Positions 43,159-55,649 are shown, counted from the stretch's first letter. The stretch: 64,000 nucleotides of DNA from Rusavskia elegans (GCA_011316305.1 SAUG01000094.1:124001-188000), one strand, 5' to 3'. Notes: generated by a model not told the origin, from the letters alone. Made by a program: numbers and translations.

Positions 43159-43670
43159 GTTGGTACACGGATGAGTCCAAGATTGAGTGAACAGGGAGAC
43201 GTAATAGTTAAACAGTGTCTAAGTCAAGCGACATATGTATCAGATATCACCAAACGTGGCAACTTTGCATCAGGGTTTAGGTTTAGAGCGTACCAGGGAG
43301 AAGGATGGTGTAAAGACATTGTGGCTGCATTCATGCGGAGCCTGGAGTTGGGGAAATTTGTTGACTGATCACAAATCGGAATGGAAGTATCAGAAGACAG
43401 GAGAGGCATTATTGCTACATCCTCCCGCTATCTGATGTCAAAAAGGATGCTGTGATTACGGAATCGAGACATAAGACGTTTCGGCGAGATGCCAAGCCTG
43501 TAGGGCTGAACCTCGGCATTGGCACCCCTGTCTACGCTATCTCAAGCGCGTTCGACATCACATACACGTTGACTGATACCAATGCGAAGACGCAACAACT
43601 TTATCAGCTGGATCCCAGAGTAATTCATAAGCATCACCTCATGATGGCTATCGGCCAGCCAGCAAGCACC
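43159..43670. promoter_or_regulatory. divergent promoter bZIP / PEX16
   Basis: About 510 nt between the two starts. The frame of PEX16 is open upstream to 43452 and includes another Met at 43641, so the exact PEX16 start is not certain. Confidence 0.45.
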
Positions 43671-45049
43671 ATGGTCGCATTCTACAAACAAGCACAATCA
43701 AAACTCCCAGCCACCATCTCCCTTCCTTCACACTGGCTCAAATCATACGAAGACTTGGTCACCAAGAATGCGACCTCGGTCGGCCAGATAGAATCAGCCC
43801 TGCGGTCGCTGACATACCTAATACCTGGTACCCATTTCATCACCTTGTCTACATCCAAAGCGCACGTCTGACCCCCACCAGGTCGTTATCACGAAGCCGA
43901 ATTAGCCTCTGAAACCCGTATATATCCTCGACCTCCCAATACCAGCAGCGCGGACTAAATACCAATACTCTAGTCCACACATCGACCCTCCTCCTCTCCC
44001 TCTACCACACCTCCCTCCTCCGCCGACACTTCCCCTCGCCTTCCCCTCCCTCCCCTCAAACCCGCTACACAAGCTTTTACACCGCGCGATCACGGCTCTA
44101 CTCAAACTCCGCCATCCTCCTCCAAACAATACAATACACCGAACTCCTATGTGAAATGTTCTTCAAGCGGCGCGGCGGCGAGAAAGCCCGCTGGCGTCTC
44201 GTCGTCGTGCTCGAGCTCATCAAAGCGATCTGCCGAACGGCAATGTTCTGGGTCACGGGTCGAAGAATGGTGATTGAGGGCCTGGGCACTGGCGAAAGGC
44301 CAGTCATACCCGAACAACAACAAACCCCGGAAGACCAGCAGCAACAGGAAAAAGAGTCTTCGTCGGCCAGTGGTACAGTTGCTGGAGCAAGTGATCAAGA
44401 AACCACAGTCCAAGAAGAGCGCTCTAAAGAATGGAACATGCCTCGCACCGGAATGAAACTCCCCGTCCTACCCACCCAAGGCGGCGAATCCATTACCGAT
44501 TTCCTGTCCAAACGTGTTATCTCTGCCGACGACATCAAGGTCGCTTCGCAGCTCGTCCGCAAAATCAGCAGCTATCAGGGACAGTTGGCGGAGATGATGT
44601 GGATTGCCAGACCCCTGGTGTATGCGTTGGCCATGCAAAGACTCCAGGGCGCGGCAGGTAGTAATAGGAGGTCATATGATTGGAGGCCGTGGGTCTTGGG
44701 TTTCGGGATGGAGGTTGCGGCGAGGGAATTGGGGAAGAAGGCGGTTAAGGAGAGGACGGTAGGAGGGTGGAGGGGGATGACGGGGTTGGAGAAGGCGGAG
44801 TTGACGAGGAGGGGGTGGGGGATGGCGTGGTGGGGGATGAGGGGAGCTTTTTATGAGAACATTACCAAGTGCGTAGTGAGGTTCCGAATAATTGGGGGTT
44901 TGTGCTAACATTCTGCCCGTTCTAGGTCATGGATCCAAGGCTTCGCAGACAAGCTGAAGGGGAAACCGCTGTTGGATATCGTGGGTGGGATCGTCGAAGA
45001 TTACGGTTATCTCTGGGATGAATACTACTTTTCGACCTCGACTATGTAG
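43671..45049 (+). CDS. PEX16: peroxisomal membrane protein PEX16
   Basis: Peroxin needed for peroxisomal membrane assembly. Exons 43671-43827, 43882-43917, 43974-44868 and 44926-45049 give 403 residues. The conserved start region is LPSHWLKSYEDLVTKNATSV followed by QIESALRSLTYLIPG. After two small introns come SRLYSNSAILLQTIQYTELL and EKARWRLVVVLELIKAICR, with hydrophobic segments consistent with membrane helices. A Gln/Glu-rich insert follows. Then SSYQGQLAEMMWIARPLVYA, a WRPWVLGFGMEVAARE segment, and the end VEDYGYLWDEYYFSTSTM. The start is chosen at 43671, nearest to the conserved region. GC-rich codon use in the last exon is stronger than upstream. Confidence 0.93.
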
Positions 45050-45542
45050 GTGGAGGTAAGTTTTTTGTTTAGTTTTTCGATAACACGCAAGCAACAGCTA
45101 GTGCAGCGTTGCGTTGCTTGATTTTATACGGATTGTTGAAGTCTCTGGTCGATGTGTGCGAGTACGGTTCGGTAGGGAAGAATCATATCAAATGTATTGT
45201 ATGTTATCATGGGTTATGGTCGAAAGTTTTCCCTTGCAACCTCTGATATTTGGATGACGTGGTTGTAATAGCAGGCAAGGACCCGTCATCCATGTTGTAC
45301 TCGTACAATTAATATCACACGCTGTATTGGAAAGGGAACGCCGTTAGGTTGGCGTACGGACAGAGATTGATATGCGGGATAGTCTTGTTCCCTCCTATCG
45401 TCTGCCATCTCAGCATTTTAGATTCTACACTTCATTCTCATCATGCAAATGTGTACACACCATAGCACGAAAACAAAACCGACCCAGCGATACGAATATC
45501 TCCTACATCCTCTACAGCAGTAGCACCGTCCCAATCACCTCT
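45050..45542. other. convergent 3' flanks
   Basis: About 490 nt between PEX16 (+) and the following minus-strand gene. No gene seen. Confidence 0.45.
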
Positions 45543-46353
45543 TCACGTGTCCCCCCACCAAGCAAACCTCGACCCCCCAGTCGACATCCTCATCGCTCGA
45601 TTATAGAATGCCCGAGACCTCTGCATCAGCGTCCTCCTTACCGCGCCCGAAGCAGGCACCCTCATCCCCGCATCTCTCGTGACGTCCGCGAGCGTCTGCG
45701 CGATAATGGGGTCGTAGTCACCTGGCGACGGTTTCTTTGCATTGGAAGCCGTGATGCTGACAGTGAGGAAGGTGCTTGATGGTGCTATTGAACATGATTC
45801 ACAAAGAAAATCGTTATTACCATGTTTCTCTCCAAGGGGAAGAAGATGGGGGGCAATGAATGGCTGGCTCACGGTATACAGCGAGATCTGTGCAAGGATC
45901 GATGACAAAATCAATCAATCGTCCTATATCCAGCGTTGCGAAACCCCCAACTTTTCTCGCTCGCCCGACGCATTCGTTGATTATATGCGCCGCTAATGTG
46001 CGGACGGTATCGGGCACGAGGGTGTAGGTTTGGTACGGGTTTGGGCCGGCTACTTCGACTGAGATCATACAGCCGCCTGCCGAAACATATGGTCAGTGTA
46101 TTATTGGAACCATTTGGTTGTTTTCAGAGGAGCCCCAACCATAATTTATACTCTGAGGCAAAGTATGAGGGCCTGCTCGGTCGCTGATCTGGTATGCTGT
46201 GCTTGCAGATCCAACGTCCAGCCTGCTGGCGGCGACGTCGCAGCGTGGGATATCTAGATTCATCCCATAGCGGCGATCGCAAATGTCGAAGTCTGGAAGC
46301 GTGGGCGTACCGAACGGGCGTGGGTGGGTGAGTACCGAACAATTGGCTGCCAT
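45543..46353 (-). CDS. unknown protein, possibly of a secreted fungal family
   Basis: Three coding blocks are clear: ANCSVLTHPRPFGTPTLPDF with DVGSASTAYQISDRAGPH (46353 to about 46130); SVEVAGPNPYQTYTLVPDTV, then IINECVGRARKVGGFATLDI and DFVIDPCTDLAVYRE (about 46065-45870); and SSTFLTVSITASNAK to GDYDPIIAQTLADV (to 45543). The pattern (N-terminal Cys-x-V-L..P-F-G-x-P, aromatic Gly-Gly-Phe motif, few Cys) resembles small secreted fungal proteins of unknown role. A hydrophobic stretch (VLQALLFGLIYITIIAA, about 46560-46500) could be its signal peptide, but it has no ATG in frame. Splice junctions are uncertain, so this is a rough model; decay is possible. Confidence 0.5.
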
Positions 46354-46600
46354 GGCTGGAGAGTCAATACCTTGTCTGTTGACCTGATGTTGGGTCTGGA
46401 GCTTTATGAGCTCTTTCGTGAGGAATTTCCAACAAATCGTACAAGCGCATCCGACCCGAGGAATGCCTTGAGCATTGAGTCTTTTCCTCAGGTGATTCAG
46501 CGGCTATTATTGTGATGTAAATTAAACCGAAGAGAAGCGCCTGCAATACAGGCCACGCTTGGAACCAAACGTAGGTTCGTTCGATAGCGCTGAGGCTCAC

Positions 46601-47180
46601 AATGGGTAATTTAATAGTGTTGAGGTACGGTTCGACTGAGAGAGACTTAACGTTCTATGTAGATTCAGAAGTATTTACATGGAAACATTTGATGTATGAA
46701 TAGTCTGGATCAAAAGGAGACAGACGAACGGAAACAAGGATGTGTCACTTTGCGAAACCAGGCGCCCTTACAATGATTCGAACTTTCATCAGCACTTTTT
46801 GTACATGAACAAGAAGTCGACTAACCTACACAATAAGAACATCACGGAAAACAAGATTATTGTTTCAAGTCACGGCTTTAGGCCAGACATTCCCCAACGA
46901 ACAACGATTAATGACTTGTCAGAAATAAAGGTACGCCGGTGAAGGGGATGATAGACTTCGATACAATGCATGAGATAACTCCTAGCGCTAGAGAGCGGAG
47001 AAAAGGAATTGAGCATACGTTTGACCAGCAGCCACGTCTTTCTCGTGATGGCAGCAGTGGGACGCTGTTTGCTGTGGACCTCGGGAGAATGGTGTCCAAG
47101 AAGGTCATGTCATCCGCCGAGCGAACCTGCGAGTCGGCTGATAATGCCATCCACTACGTCCAGCAGAGGAGTTGAAAAGT
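46601..47180. other. intergenic
   Basis: About 580 nt upstream of the unknown gene and 3' of the mitochondrial carrier. No gene is supported; overlapping frames on both strands at 46908-47175 have no recognisable content. Confidence 0.4.
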
Positions 47181-48468
47181 TTATCTCAGTACAATATCGT
47201 ACCCGTCCTTCTGGATCCGCACGGCATCTGCGTCAATGCCATACCGTCTACGTACGAGCTCGAATATAATCAGCCCTGCACTTGTGCTTGGTACTTGTTT
47301 GATGGTGTTCCAGAGAAAGCCCTTGTACAGCCAGCTTCCCCAACTGCCTAGTTGGTTTGCTCGTGCTCGGCCATGTCGGAATGTCTGCTGGTACGCTCTC
47401 GAGTATAATCTGAGATCTTCCGCAATTGATACCTGAGACTTGCTTTTCTTATCGTATGCTGCTAGAGACCTATAGTGGATATCCTGTACGAGGCTGATCG
47501 GATGCTGAACAAGCTGCTGGGCGACTGAAGCTGCCATGCCTGCAAGTAGAAGAAAGAAAGGCTCGATGGCGTAGTGAGGTCTAATGACTCGATTGAGGTC
47601 GTCCTCAGGTAGGTTCCACGGATTCAAGCTCCCGTAATATCGAGTGATGAATGCGTAGTAGCTTTGGGCTTTCACGTATTCGAACGTTGCGAAAAAGAGA
47701 CCATAGCCTAAAGCATCCTTGGTGAAGGGTAAAGTCCAGCCAGCAAGAACTCCACGCATACCAATCTCCTTCATCTTCACATATCCGTACTGCCACATTG
47801 ACTTGTATCGACCGTCCAGTATGTCAGTAGGCCGGAAGCGGACGGAAAGAGCATCCAAAGGGGCGGCAACCACCGACTGGATAGCTCCGGCAGCACATCC
47901 TGCAACGAATGTCGTTTTTGGCGGTGGTGGAGGGTACACTCGCTTAGCCGATTCGGCCGACGGCTTATGGAGCCTGCCCAGCGTCTGCAAATACGATGTA
48001 TAGAGGATAGCGCCAATGCCAACATTGGCCAATAATGGCGGAAGGACTTGATTCGGGATAAAACTCCAACCGTAAGTCCGAACAGCATGGGTCAGGAGAC
48101 TGGCAGAACTCATTCGCCATGACCAGGATTCGTTTGCCTGAACTCTTGGATTGATGGCTCGTGCGAAAGCCTTCACAGGATTAGCAAATGGCGAGTATCG
48201 ATCGAGGCAATGTAATTTTACCAGATAGCTGCCAGCTATTTAGCATGTGCCGTGGATCTTGCAAAGTCCCTACTCACTCAACGCGGGTACGGAAGAAAGC
48301 CTTGACAGGAGCTCGGAAGTAAAAAGCTATCAGCTGAGAGCTGATGGCACGGGCTCCGGCAGCAGATGCTCCTGATGCTGCATTGCCCTTGGAATCCTGT
48401 CGTGGATGTGGTTGAAGGCTCTGACTGGTCTCTGACTGGCGATCCGTAGCAGTACCGTTCTTGGACAT
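47181..48468 (-). CDS. mitochondrial carrier-like inner membrane protein
   Basis: Mitochondrial carrier (SLC25-like) of unknown substrate. The N-terminal exon (start 48468, MSKNGTATDRQ) ends in LIAFYFRAPVKAFFRTRV; after one or two small introns a long exon begins with KAFARAINPRVQ. Repeats are recognisable from the carrier signature PLDALSVRF in VAAPLDALSVRFRPTDILDG and from GWTLPFTKDALGYGLFFATF. The third repeat is degenerate (QHPISLVQDIHYRSLA), and the matrix-gate residues are only partly kept. This layout is known from fungal carriers that have no assigned transport activity. The junction near 48180-48290 is uncertain and may include a small exon. Confidence 0.85.
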
Positions 48469-50653
48469 CGACACAATGGGGTTTCCCACAAGTTCGCCAA
48501 CGGGCAGCCATCAAGGTATTTGAGGTGTCAGATAGAGGCATAACATGGTGTATCCAACCACAAGCTTCGCGCTTTGCGGACCTCGAGGTAGATTCTCACC
48601 CTGTATTCAGCCTTAAAAAAAAACAGGACTAAGACATAGATGGCTAGACCAGATGTGAACGGAGCCGATGCCGCATGCTGCATAGCACAAACGTCTTGAT
48701 GGCTTACCGTACATCCTTCTTCATAGCCCAAATATCAAAACCACCTTAATCGCTTCAGTGTAGTATTGATCTGGAGATCAAGTCAACAATGTATAGATGC
48801 CGTGCTACCAAGGGAGTACCCCGCAAGCGCTAATCCCTAGGCCTGCCTAAAAGTTTGACAAACAGCTGACACCCGTTTCCATTGGGGAAGGTTCGGGTCC
48901 AAAGCCCCTCCGAGCGTTATGTGTAAAGCGTTTTGAGCAGTTGCTGAGGCTGATCAACCGAGTTCCGCAACATAGGATTACTCCCCGAGACTCGAGGCAA
49001 TTGGGGAGGCAGTACTCAACCGAGGTTTAGAGTTATCTCCAGGGAACGATTACCTAATTTACATGCTCCTAAGCTCATGATCTCACAGGCGAATTCCACT
49101 CGAGGAAGAATTGAGTTTCGGTACGGAGTAGGAGCGGGCTCGGCCGAGACAAGCGATCGGCCACCAGCAGACGGGTCTTGAGACGTCAAAAGAAAGGGAC
49201 TTTATTTTAATTAAGGGAGGGAAAGAAGGGTCAGCAGGTTGCGGCTAGTGGGTGCACTACTGTAGGAGACGATGCAGGACGCCCCGTGTGGTGATCTCGG
49301 TGGATCCGGGGCTGAGAACCTAATGCAGTCAGTGCGCAGGCACGTGGAAGACAAGGACGGGGAAACGATCAGATGGTAGGTGGGGGATCAATTGACCCGC
49401 CCTCCGCTGCCTGGTGTCGCGATCGGACTCAATTGACAGCCGTCGCATTGGGGGCGAGAGTGAGGTTCAGGCATTGACGCAGCGGTGGCAGCGCTGGTCA
49501 GGCTGTGATTTTGACACCTGAATCAGCAGGAGCATGAATGAGGCCCGAGGCAGCAGGAAACCCAATTGAGCGGTAAAACATGGTTGTGGCGGAGTTATTA
49601 GTAAGAAGGATCTGGATTGGCTGTATGGCTTGCAGCAGACAACGCCTTCTCCCTTATATCCGATGGCACGAATGCCAGTCACGCGAATCAAATCGTGGTG
49701 TCGGTTTCGGCTGCCGGTAGTGCCCGCTCGAAGAGTCATCAGTCTTCCACTCCACAAGTTTGCCTCCTGATGCCTCCCACATCATGACTCCTTCTTGCCC
49801 GAACCCGTATCATTATTGGGAGGGTGTATTGGCTCTGGATCATGACCAATTGCTAATCCATTGAGTCGTGTGTGCTGGATCTCTATTCTGCGGCAGATTC
49901 GTAGGTGGGTCGCTCATCCGAATCGGCATTGACGAATCACAATACGTTCCCTTTGTGTGCCACCGAAGACGAACAATCGATGAGCAGCTGATGTTCCATC
50001 CTTTGGCGCTGCTGCTGACTCTTCCTCTGGTTCAACTGACCCGTTTGAATCTAATTGACTGGAACGACTACCCCATCTTTCTTGCTTCTTTCTCTTTCAG
50101 CCTTTGACTTGCTTCCAGTCATACGTCGCCTGTCATCCGCCTCCCCCCTGCGTTGTCGCCTGCTTCTTTGCCTCATTGTCATTCCTCTCAATAGCAGTCT
50201 CAGCATCATTACTTCGCCTGTCAATTGACCCAGTCATTCACCCTTCAGTGCCCCCCCACTCTGCGCCCTCCATTCCATTGCTGCCTTGCTATACATCGCC
50301 GACAGCAAGGCAACTACTTGCAATCAATTGTCTACTTATTCACCTCGCACCCTTCGACCTTTTCCTCGCTTTCTGGCTCACAACAGCCTCGAATCCTGCA
50401 GCCTGCTCACTGGCCGGCCATACGATTACATTACATCATCCACCATCTGCTGCGCAGACGCTTCGGTCACTTTAACCTCGCAAACTCCGATTTTGCCACC
50501 TGGCAACCACATCCGCTGTCTTCCATCACTGACAAATCCAATCGATATTTCCGCCTACTTCTATCAATACTATCTCAGCATCCTTATCACCACCCATACT
50601 CTCCACCACTGCGAGCCCATCCTCCTCCATTCAGTATCATCAGAACTGCAAAA
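48469..50653. other. 2.2-kb region upstream of the SWIRM gene
   Basis: Holds the carrier promoter and a long pyrimidine-rich leader (about 50100-50650) for the SWIRM gene. Several upstream ATGs occur in this leader, and one frame (from 50225) runs in frame into the SWIRM protein. No further gene is supported. Confidence 0.45.
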
Positions 50654-51802
50654 ATGACACGGCTCCCACCAATCTCGAGCTTGATGTCGCCACCGGAATC
50701 CAAGCCTATGGATAGCTTCATCTCGGCTGTGAGAGCTTCGCAATCACCGTCTACAGCGCAAGAAATATCATATCCTGCTGGCAACAGGTTGGCTCCAATG
50801 TCTGGCCATGCATCACCAAGTAAATCTGCCAGAATCCTGCCGTCTCCACCAGTCTCTCCATGGACAGCCAAGCAGAATGATCAAAAGGGCAAAATCGCGG
50901 CCGGTGATGCCTCATCCTCCAAAGACCCCGTGCTCTATCCTGAGAGCTCTTTCGGGTCAGAGATTGCAGCAGACCAGTCACTGTTCGCAACGGAGCCTTC
51001 AATGAAGGCACTCGTATCACGCCATATCGCCACACACAAGTTCAAAAACACCGCGGCGATCCCTGCAACAAAAGACTATCTGTTAGTTCTCTCCTGCGTA
51101 AGCGCCGTGGGACGGCATTACAACAGCAACCCAGGTGCTTATCTGAAAAGAGCCCGAGAGGAGACCGAAGAGCAATACTACAAGGCCAAGCGTGTATGTG
51201 GCAAAACAGGCATCAGGCCCACGTCACACGTTGCCATTGCCCCAGCTCCACTTTCAAAACAGCCGAAGAGGCAGATTAAGGCCACGCCCACGTCATCACC
51301 ACTTCAACGCGTGAAGCGGACACCTAAGTCCACGGCAAAGGCATCGCCAACCAACAGACTCTTGGACCTTCCGGCCAAAGGGCGCTCAGCAACTCCAGAA
51401 GTACGTGCTCAAGGCACGAAGCGACCGGAGGATGTCGACTACGCTGCGATCCCGGATTATTCCCCTCCCTTATCCACTCTGCCACCAAACAATCCAAAGT
51501 CGCTAAAGGCGGACTGGCAGAGCAACAACATCCTCGATCTGTCCAACGATCCTGACCGACATGTCCTCCACGAAGCAGAGCTCAACCTCGCCGGTACTCT
51601 TCGCCTAACCTGCGCTACATATCTATGCAGCAAGCGACGAATATTTGCAGCAAGACTCCAGGCTCTCAAGATCGGCAAGGAATTCCGCAAGACCGACGCT
51701 CAGCAGGCATGCAAGATAGACGTCAACAAGGCCAGCAAATTGTGGACCGCCTATGACAAGGTCGGTTGGTTTAATCCGAAATTTTTCGAGAATCATCGTT
51801 GA
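50654..51802 (+). CDS. SWIRM-domain protein (Fun19/Laf-like)
   Basis: Intronless, 382 residues from the ATG at 50654 (MTRLPPISSLMSPPESKPMD). The frame is open another 143 codons upstream, but that part reads as a pyrimidine-rich leader. The N-terminal half is disordered, with a short PPVSPW motif and a conserved-looking SYLxVLSCVSAVGRHYN-like helix (LLVLSCVSAVGRHYNSNPGA). The C-terminal 90 residues are a SWIRM domain: DRHVLHEAELNLAGTLRLTC, YLCSKRRIFAARLQALKIGK, EFRKTDAQQACKIDVNKASK and WTAYDKVGWFNPKFF. SWIRM domains sit in chromatin complexes (histone demethylases, SWI/SNF, Rpd3-associated factors) and bind DNA or nucleosomes. Partner complex cannot be told from sequence. Confidence 0.9.
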   Translation: MTRLPPISSLMSPPESKPMDSFISAVRASQSPSTAQEISYPAGNRLAPMSGHASPSKSARILPSPPVSPWTAKQNDQKGKIAAGDASSSKDPVLYPESSFGSEIAADQSLFATEPSMKALVSRHIATHKFKNTAAIPATKDYLLVLSCVSAVGRHYNSNPGAYLKRAREETEEQYYKAKRVCGKTGIRPTSHVAIAPAPLSKQPKRQIKATPTSSPLQRVKRTPKSTAKASPTNRLLDLPAKGRSATPEVRAQGTKRPEDVDYAAIPDYSPPLSTLPPNNPKSLKADWQSNNILDLSNDPDRHVLHEAELNLAGTLRLTCATYLCSKRRIFAARLQALKIGKEFRKTDAQQACKIDVNKASKLWTAYDKVGWFNPKFFENHR

Positions 51803-52488
51803 GCTTTGCTCTTGGGTGTTTTCGCTCACGCACCCTTACCCAATATCTTACGACCATCGCCAACAATCTTCACGTGTTCGATCTACTCCTCTCTACATTT
51901 TCGAATTTCTTTGGCCTGCCATATTACGAATTGGTTCCCTTTTACTTGCCTGGTGGCGGATACGCCGGCTGGTCTACAGCGATCAAGGACGAGCTTGCAG
52001 CGTCTTCCGAATACGCTCTTTCGCTTAAGCACTGTGTACGCATTTGTTTCCTATAACTCCCTCAGCTCTGTCTCACCATGTGATACCCGGGGATTGCGCT
52101 TTTTGGGAAACTGGAATGGAGTTTCATGTTATGAGTCCTGCATGATACGGAGGTTTCTATGTCGTCCAGTACGAGATTGACACTGCATGCGATTCCGATA
52201 TGTCCCGGGTTGATGCTAGGATTCCAGTTTGTAGCCTAGATAGCATGCAAACAATTCAGGATGATTATTCATAATAGTTTACTGCTTGCTTACACTCACT
52301 CTATACCATACCTCGTTTTTCTATTGTTAAGATGCAGATGATATGCATGATGCATTAAATTCTTAGTCAGCTTTTGTGCTCAGCCCTACCTCTAAAGCGT
52401 CAGCGACGTCCGCAGCAGTTGCGGCTTCTGGCAAATGATCTGACAACTCTTCTTTACCATTTGCATCGATGATATTGAGGAGAACGCC
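51803..52488. other. intergenic, CDC50 promoter
   Basis: About 690 nt between two plus-strand genes; no gene seen. Confidence 0.45.
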
Positions 52489-54066
52489 ATGTCGCAAACC
52501 CAGGCCACCCACACGGAATCGCTAGATGGCCATGATCCGGATCAAGATGTACAGAAGAAGGCGAAGAGCAGAAGACCAGCCAGTAAGCAATGATCCCGGG
52601 TCGTTGAGGACTCTCGAGCCTGTTGCTTATCCGACCGACAGATACCGCATTCAGACAGCAGCGGTTGAAAGCATGGCAGTGAGTGATTTATAGAGGTACG
52701 ATTTCGACAGAAACAATTGATTAACGAGTTTCCGCAGACCGATCCTCACTCCAAAGACTGTGCTTCCGCTCTTCTTCGCCATCGGTATCATCTTCGCCCC
52801 CATCGGAGGTTTGCTTCTCTGGGCCAGTTCCCTGGTGAGCACTCCAATAGATTATTGTCCTGGTGACCAGGGTTATGTACAGGAGCTGACAGCCCGACAA
52901 CAGGTGCAAGAGATCTCTATAGATTATTCCAACTGTCAAACGGAGGCTCCTTATAATGAAGAACCATCAGGAGGATATCGGATGATCCCCAAAGATAAAG
53001 TCTCCACATCTTTCAAAAGAAACGATGCATGCCCTAAAGGGATCACTCAGTGGAAGAGAATGAATACAACTCACAAGTATCGGAACTACACACCCGAGGA
53101 TCCCTCACTCATGTGCTCAATACAATTCACTCTGCCACACGAACTTGAGCCACCCGTCTTCCTCTACTATCGCTTGACGAACTTCTACCAGAACCACCGG
53201 CGCTATGTCAAATCGCAGGACACCAACCAGCTCAAAGGCGACGCTGTATCGGCCGAAGCGATTGAATCGAGTAATTGCGATCCACTGAGAAACAACAACG
53301 ATAAAGGAAGGGCGGACAGCGGGAAGCCATTTTACCCCTGTGGGCTCATTGCAAACTCGCTGTTCAACGACAGCTTCAGTAATCCCGTACTCCTCAACGT
53401 GAACAAGGGTAACGCGATGAATCAGACCTATAATATGACCAACAAGGGCATTGCTTGGGACAGCGATAAAGCGCTGTATGGGCCAACCAAGTATAAGCCT
53501 ACAGACATCGCTGTGCCTAAGAACTGGAGAAAGCAGTATCCAGACGAAGGCTATTCCGACGACAATCCGCCGCCGAATCTCGAGGAGGATGAGGAGTTCC
53601 AGGTCTGGATGAGAACTGCTGGTCTTCCTGCGTTCAGCAAACTCGCCATGCGAAACGATAAGGAGAAGATGGCTTGTGGAACGTATCAGCTCGACATCAT
53701 CGACAGTATGTTATCCCAAGACAGCTATCGTTTTGCGGCTAACAAATACAAGACTTCAACGTCACTATCTACGGCGGCACGAAATCGATCCTCATCTCTA
53801 CTAGAACGGTCATGGGAGGGAAGAATCCCTTTCTGGGCATCGCGTACATCGTCGTTGGGGGGATTTGCATCCTCCTCGGGGCATTGTTTACGATTACTCA
53901 TTTGATCAAGCCACGGTATGTTTCCGTCGATATTCTACAAAAGAATTTAGCTGACAGTGTGCGTGACAGCAAACTTGGCGACCACACCTATCTCACGTGG
54001 AACAACGACCAGCCGAGCACTGCAACTGCAACCGGCTTCTCACGACCAGGTAATGACGCTGCATAA
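52489..54066 (+). CDS. CDC50/LEM3 flippase subunit
   Basis: Beta subunit of P4-ATPase lipid flippases, needed for their ER exit and activity. Five exons (52489-52582, 52642-52678, 52738-53705, 53753-53915, 53970-54066) give 452 residues. The cytosolic N-terminus contains RRPANTAFRQQRLKAWQPIL, the family's entry motif. Two transmembrane helices flank a large lumenal loop: VLPLFFAIGIIFAPIGGLLL and LGIAYIVVGGICILLGALFT. The loop has paired Cys and N-glycosylation sequons (NDS, NQT, NMT), and YYRLTNFYQNHRRYVKS. The C-terminus KPRKLGDHTYLTWN, restored by the last splice, is diagnostic. Confidence 0.95.
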
Positions 54067-54604
54067 CGAAAGTATCTGTTCCTTCCTTTGTCTGCTCCGC
54101 GGAGCTTGAGGAGTTCGGCGTTGGCTGGATGAATCTTACTGGAGCCAAAGGTGCACCACATATCTTACGCGAATGCTCCAGGGTCAGAAGAATGAGATGG
54201 GCTTGTCGAGGCGCATCTCCGCTAGCGCAACAGACCAAATACCACGTGGTGGAGGTTCCAGCTAATTGCATTCCAACTGCCTCGATTCTCATGATACCTG
54301 GGACGCCATGGCTCACATCATTTCATTCCCAGCTCCAAGCCCAGACGTCATGAATTGCTCGCTCTCCTTGACCGCAATGCTGTGTATCTCCTAAGCTCTG
54401 TTATGTCAATGGCTAATTTCAATGTATATAAAGTTGCTGATTCACCTTCAATATGTCCATCATCAGCAAAGATCTGCAACTCAAAGTCATATCCTTCACA
54501 AATCGAGATAATATACTTCCTCATTCGTTAGCAACATACCCTACTTGCTGAATACCTTCAATCTCATTGGCCAGCTCATCACCTGCCACAGCCCCTGAAA
54601 CATA
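54067..54604. promoter_or_regulatory. intergenic with TATA box for the M43 gene
   Basis: About 540 nt. TATATAAAG at about 54425-54433 lies about 175 nt upstream of the M43 protease start. No gene is supported. Confidence 0.45.
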
Positions 54605-55649
54605 ATGGTCATAATGCTTGGCCTTTCCATTGCTACCCTCCTACTTGCTGCTACCCCTATTTGGGCTCACACACACCAAATGGCCGTCGGCGGTCGTGCC
54701 AGATCCGTCAACCTCACCCTCTGCGACACAGAAGGACCAGACCCAACCCTCCGAACCATCCACAAGGAGCTCAGTGCCCAAAAGAAACTTCGAAAAGTCA
54801 AGCCGCGTGCTCCAGAGTCGTTCAAAATCGAAACATACTTCCACTTCGTCGTGTCCGAAGACGAAGCCGCCTACTACACTCCGGAAATGCGAAACACCCT
54901 CGCAACAGCCCAACACAACGCCCTCAGCACCGCCTACGCCCCCACCGACATCACCTTCAACCTGCACCCCTCCACCTTCACCACCAACAAAACCTGGGCC
55001 ACCAACGCCGACGAACTCGCCATGAAATCCGCCCTCCGCCAGGGAAACTACGGCGCCCTAAATCTCTACTTCCAATCACACCTCTCATCCCCAGGCTTCT
55101 ACAACGACCCTTCCTCCTTCCTCCTCGGCTACTGCGAACTCCCCACCTCCGTAACCCGCACCTCCTGCCCCTCCTCCTCCCTCTCTTCAATCGGCTGCAC
55201 CACGCGCTCCGACCCCCCAACCGAATACACCACCGATGGCTGCAACATCCTGCTTTCCTCCATGCCCGGCGGCGGCATGCAGACATATGACCAGGGCAAA
55301 ACAGCCGTCCATGAAGTGGGGCATTGGTTTGGATTGCTGCATACGTTCCAGGATAACAGTTGCGAGAAGAGTGCTGCTGGGGATTTCATCTCGGATACGC
55401 CCCAGGAACGGAGTGCGACGGATGGGTGTCCCGTGGGTAAGGATACTTGTCCCGGTGCCGAGGGCGTGGATCCGATTGGCAATTTTATGGATTATAGTAG
55501 TGATGTTTGGTGAGTTTTTTTTTTTGGCTCTCCCTGAGATGGTTAGATGGGGGGATGAGGGCTGATTTGGTTGCAGTTATACGGGATTTACGCCGATGCA
55601 GGGAGAAAGGATTAGGGATTTGTATCGGAAGATGAGGTTGGGTGCTTGA
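54605..55649 (+). CDS. secreted M43 (pappalysin-like) metalloprotease
   Basis: Zinc endopeptidase of the metzincin clan. Two exons (54605-55509, 55577-55649) give 325 residues. A signal peptide (MLGLSIATLLLAATPIWA) begins the protein; Met4 is an alternative start. After a short pro-region comes the catalytic domain with KIETYFHFVVSEDEAA and the zinc site HEVGHWFGLLHTF at residues 236-246 (HExxHxxGxxH). A downstream NFMDYSSDVC provides the Met-turn, with its Cys completed across the intron. Several Cys pairs (CPSSS, CEKS, CPVGKDTCPG) fit the disulfide pattern. Fungal members are secreted proteases. A TATA box lies about 175 nt upstream. Confidence 0.93.

Noticed and set aside
54618..55290. Long alternative frames over the M43 protease, both strands
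   Set aside because: They overlap a complete catalytic domain in the true frame and have only Pro/Thr/Arg-biased content.
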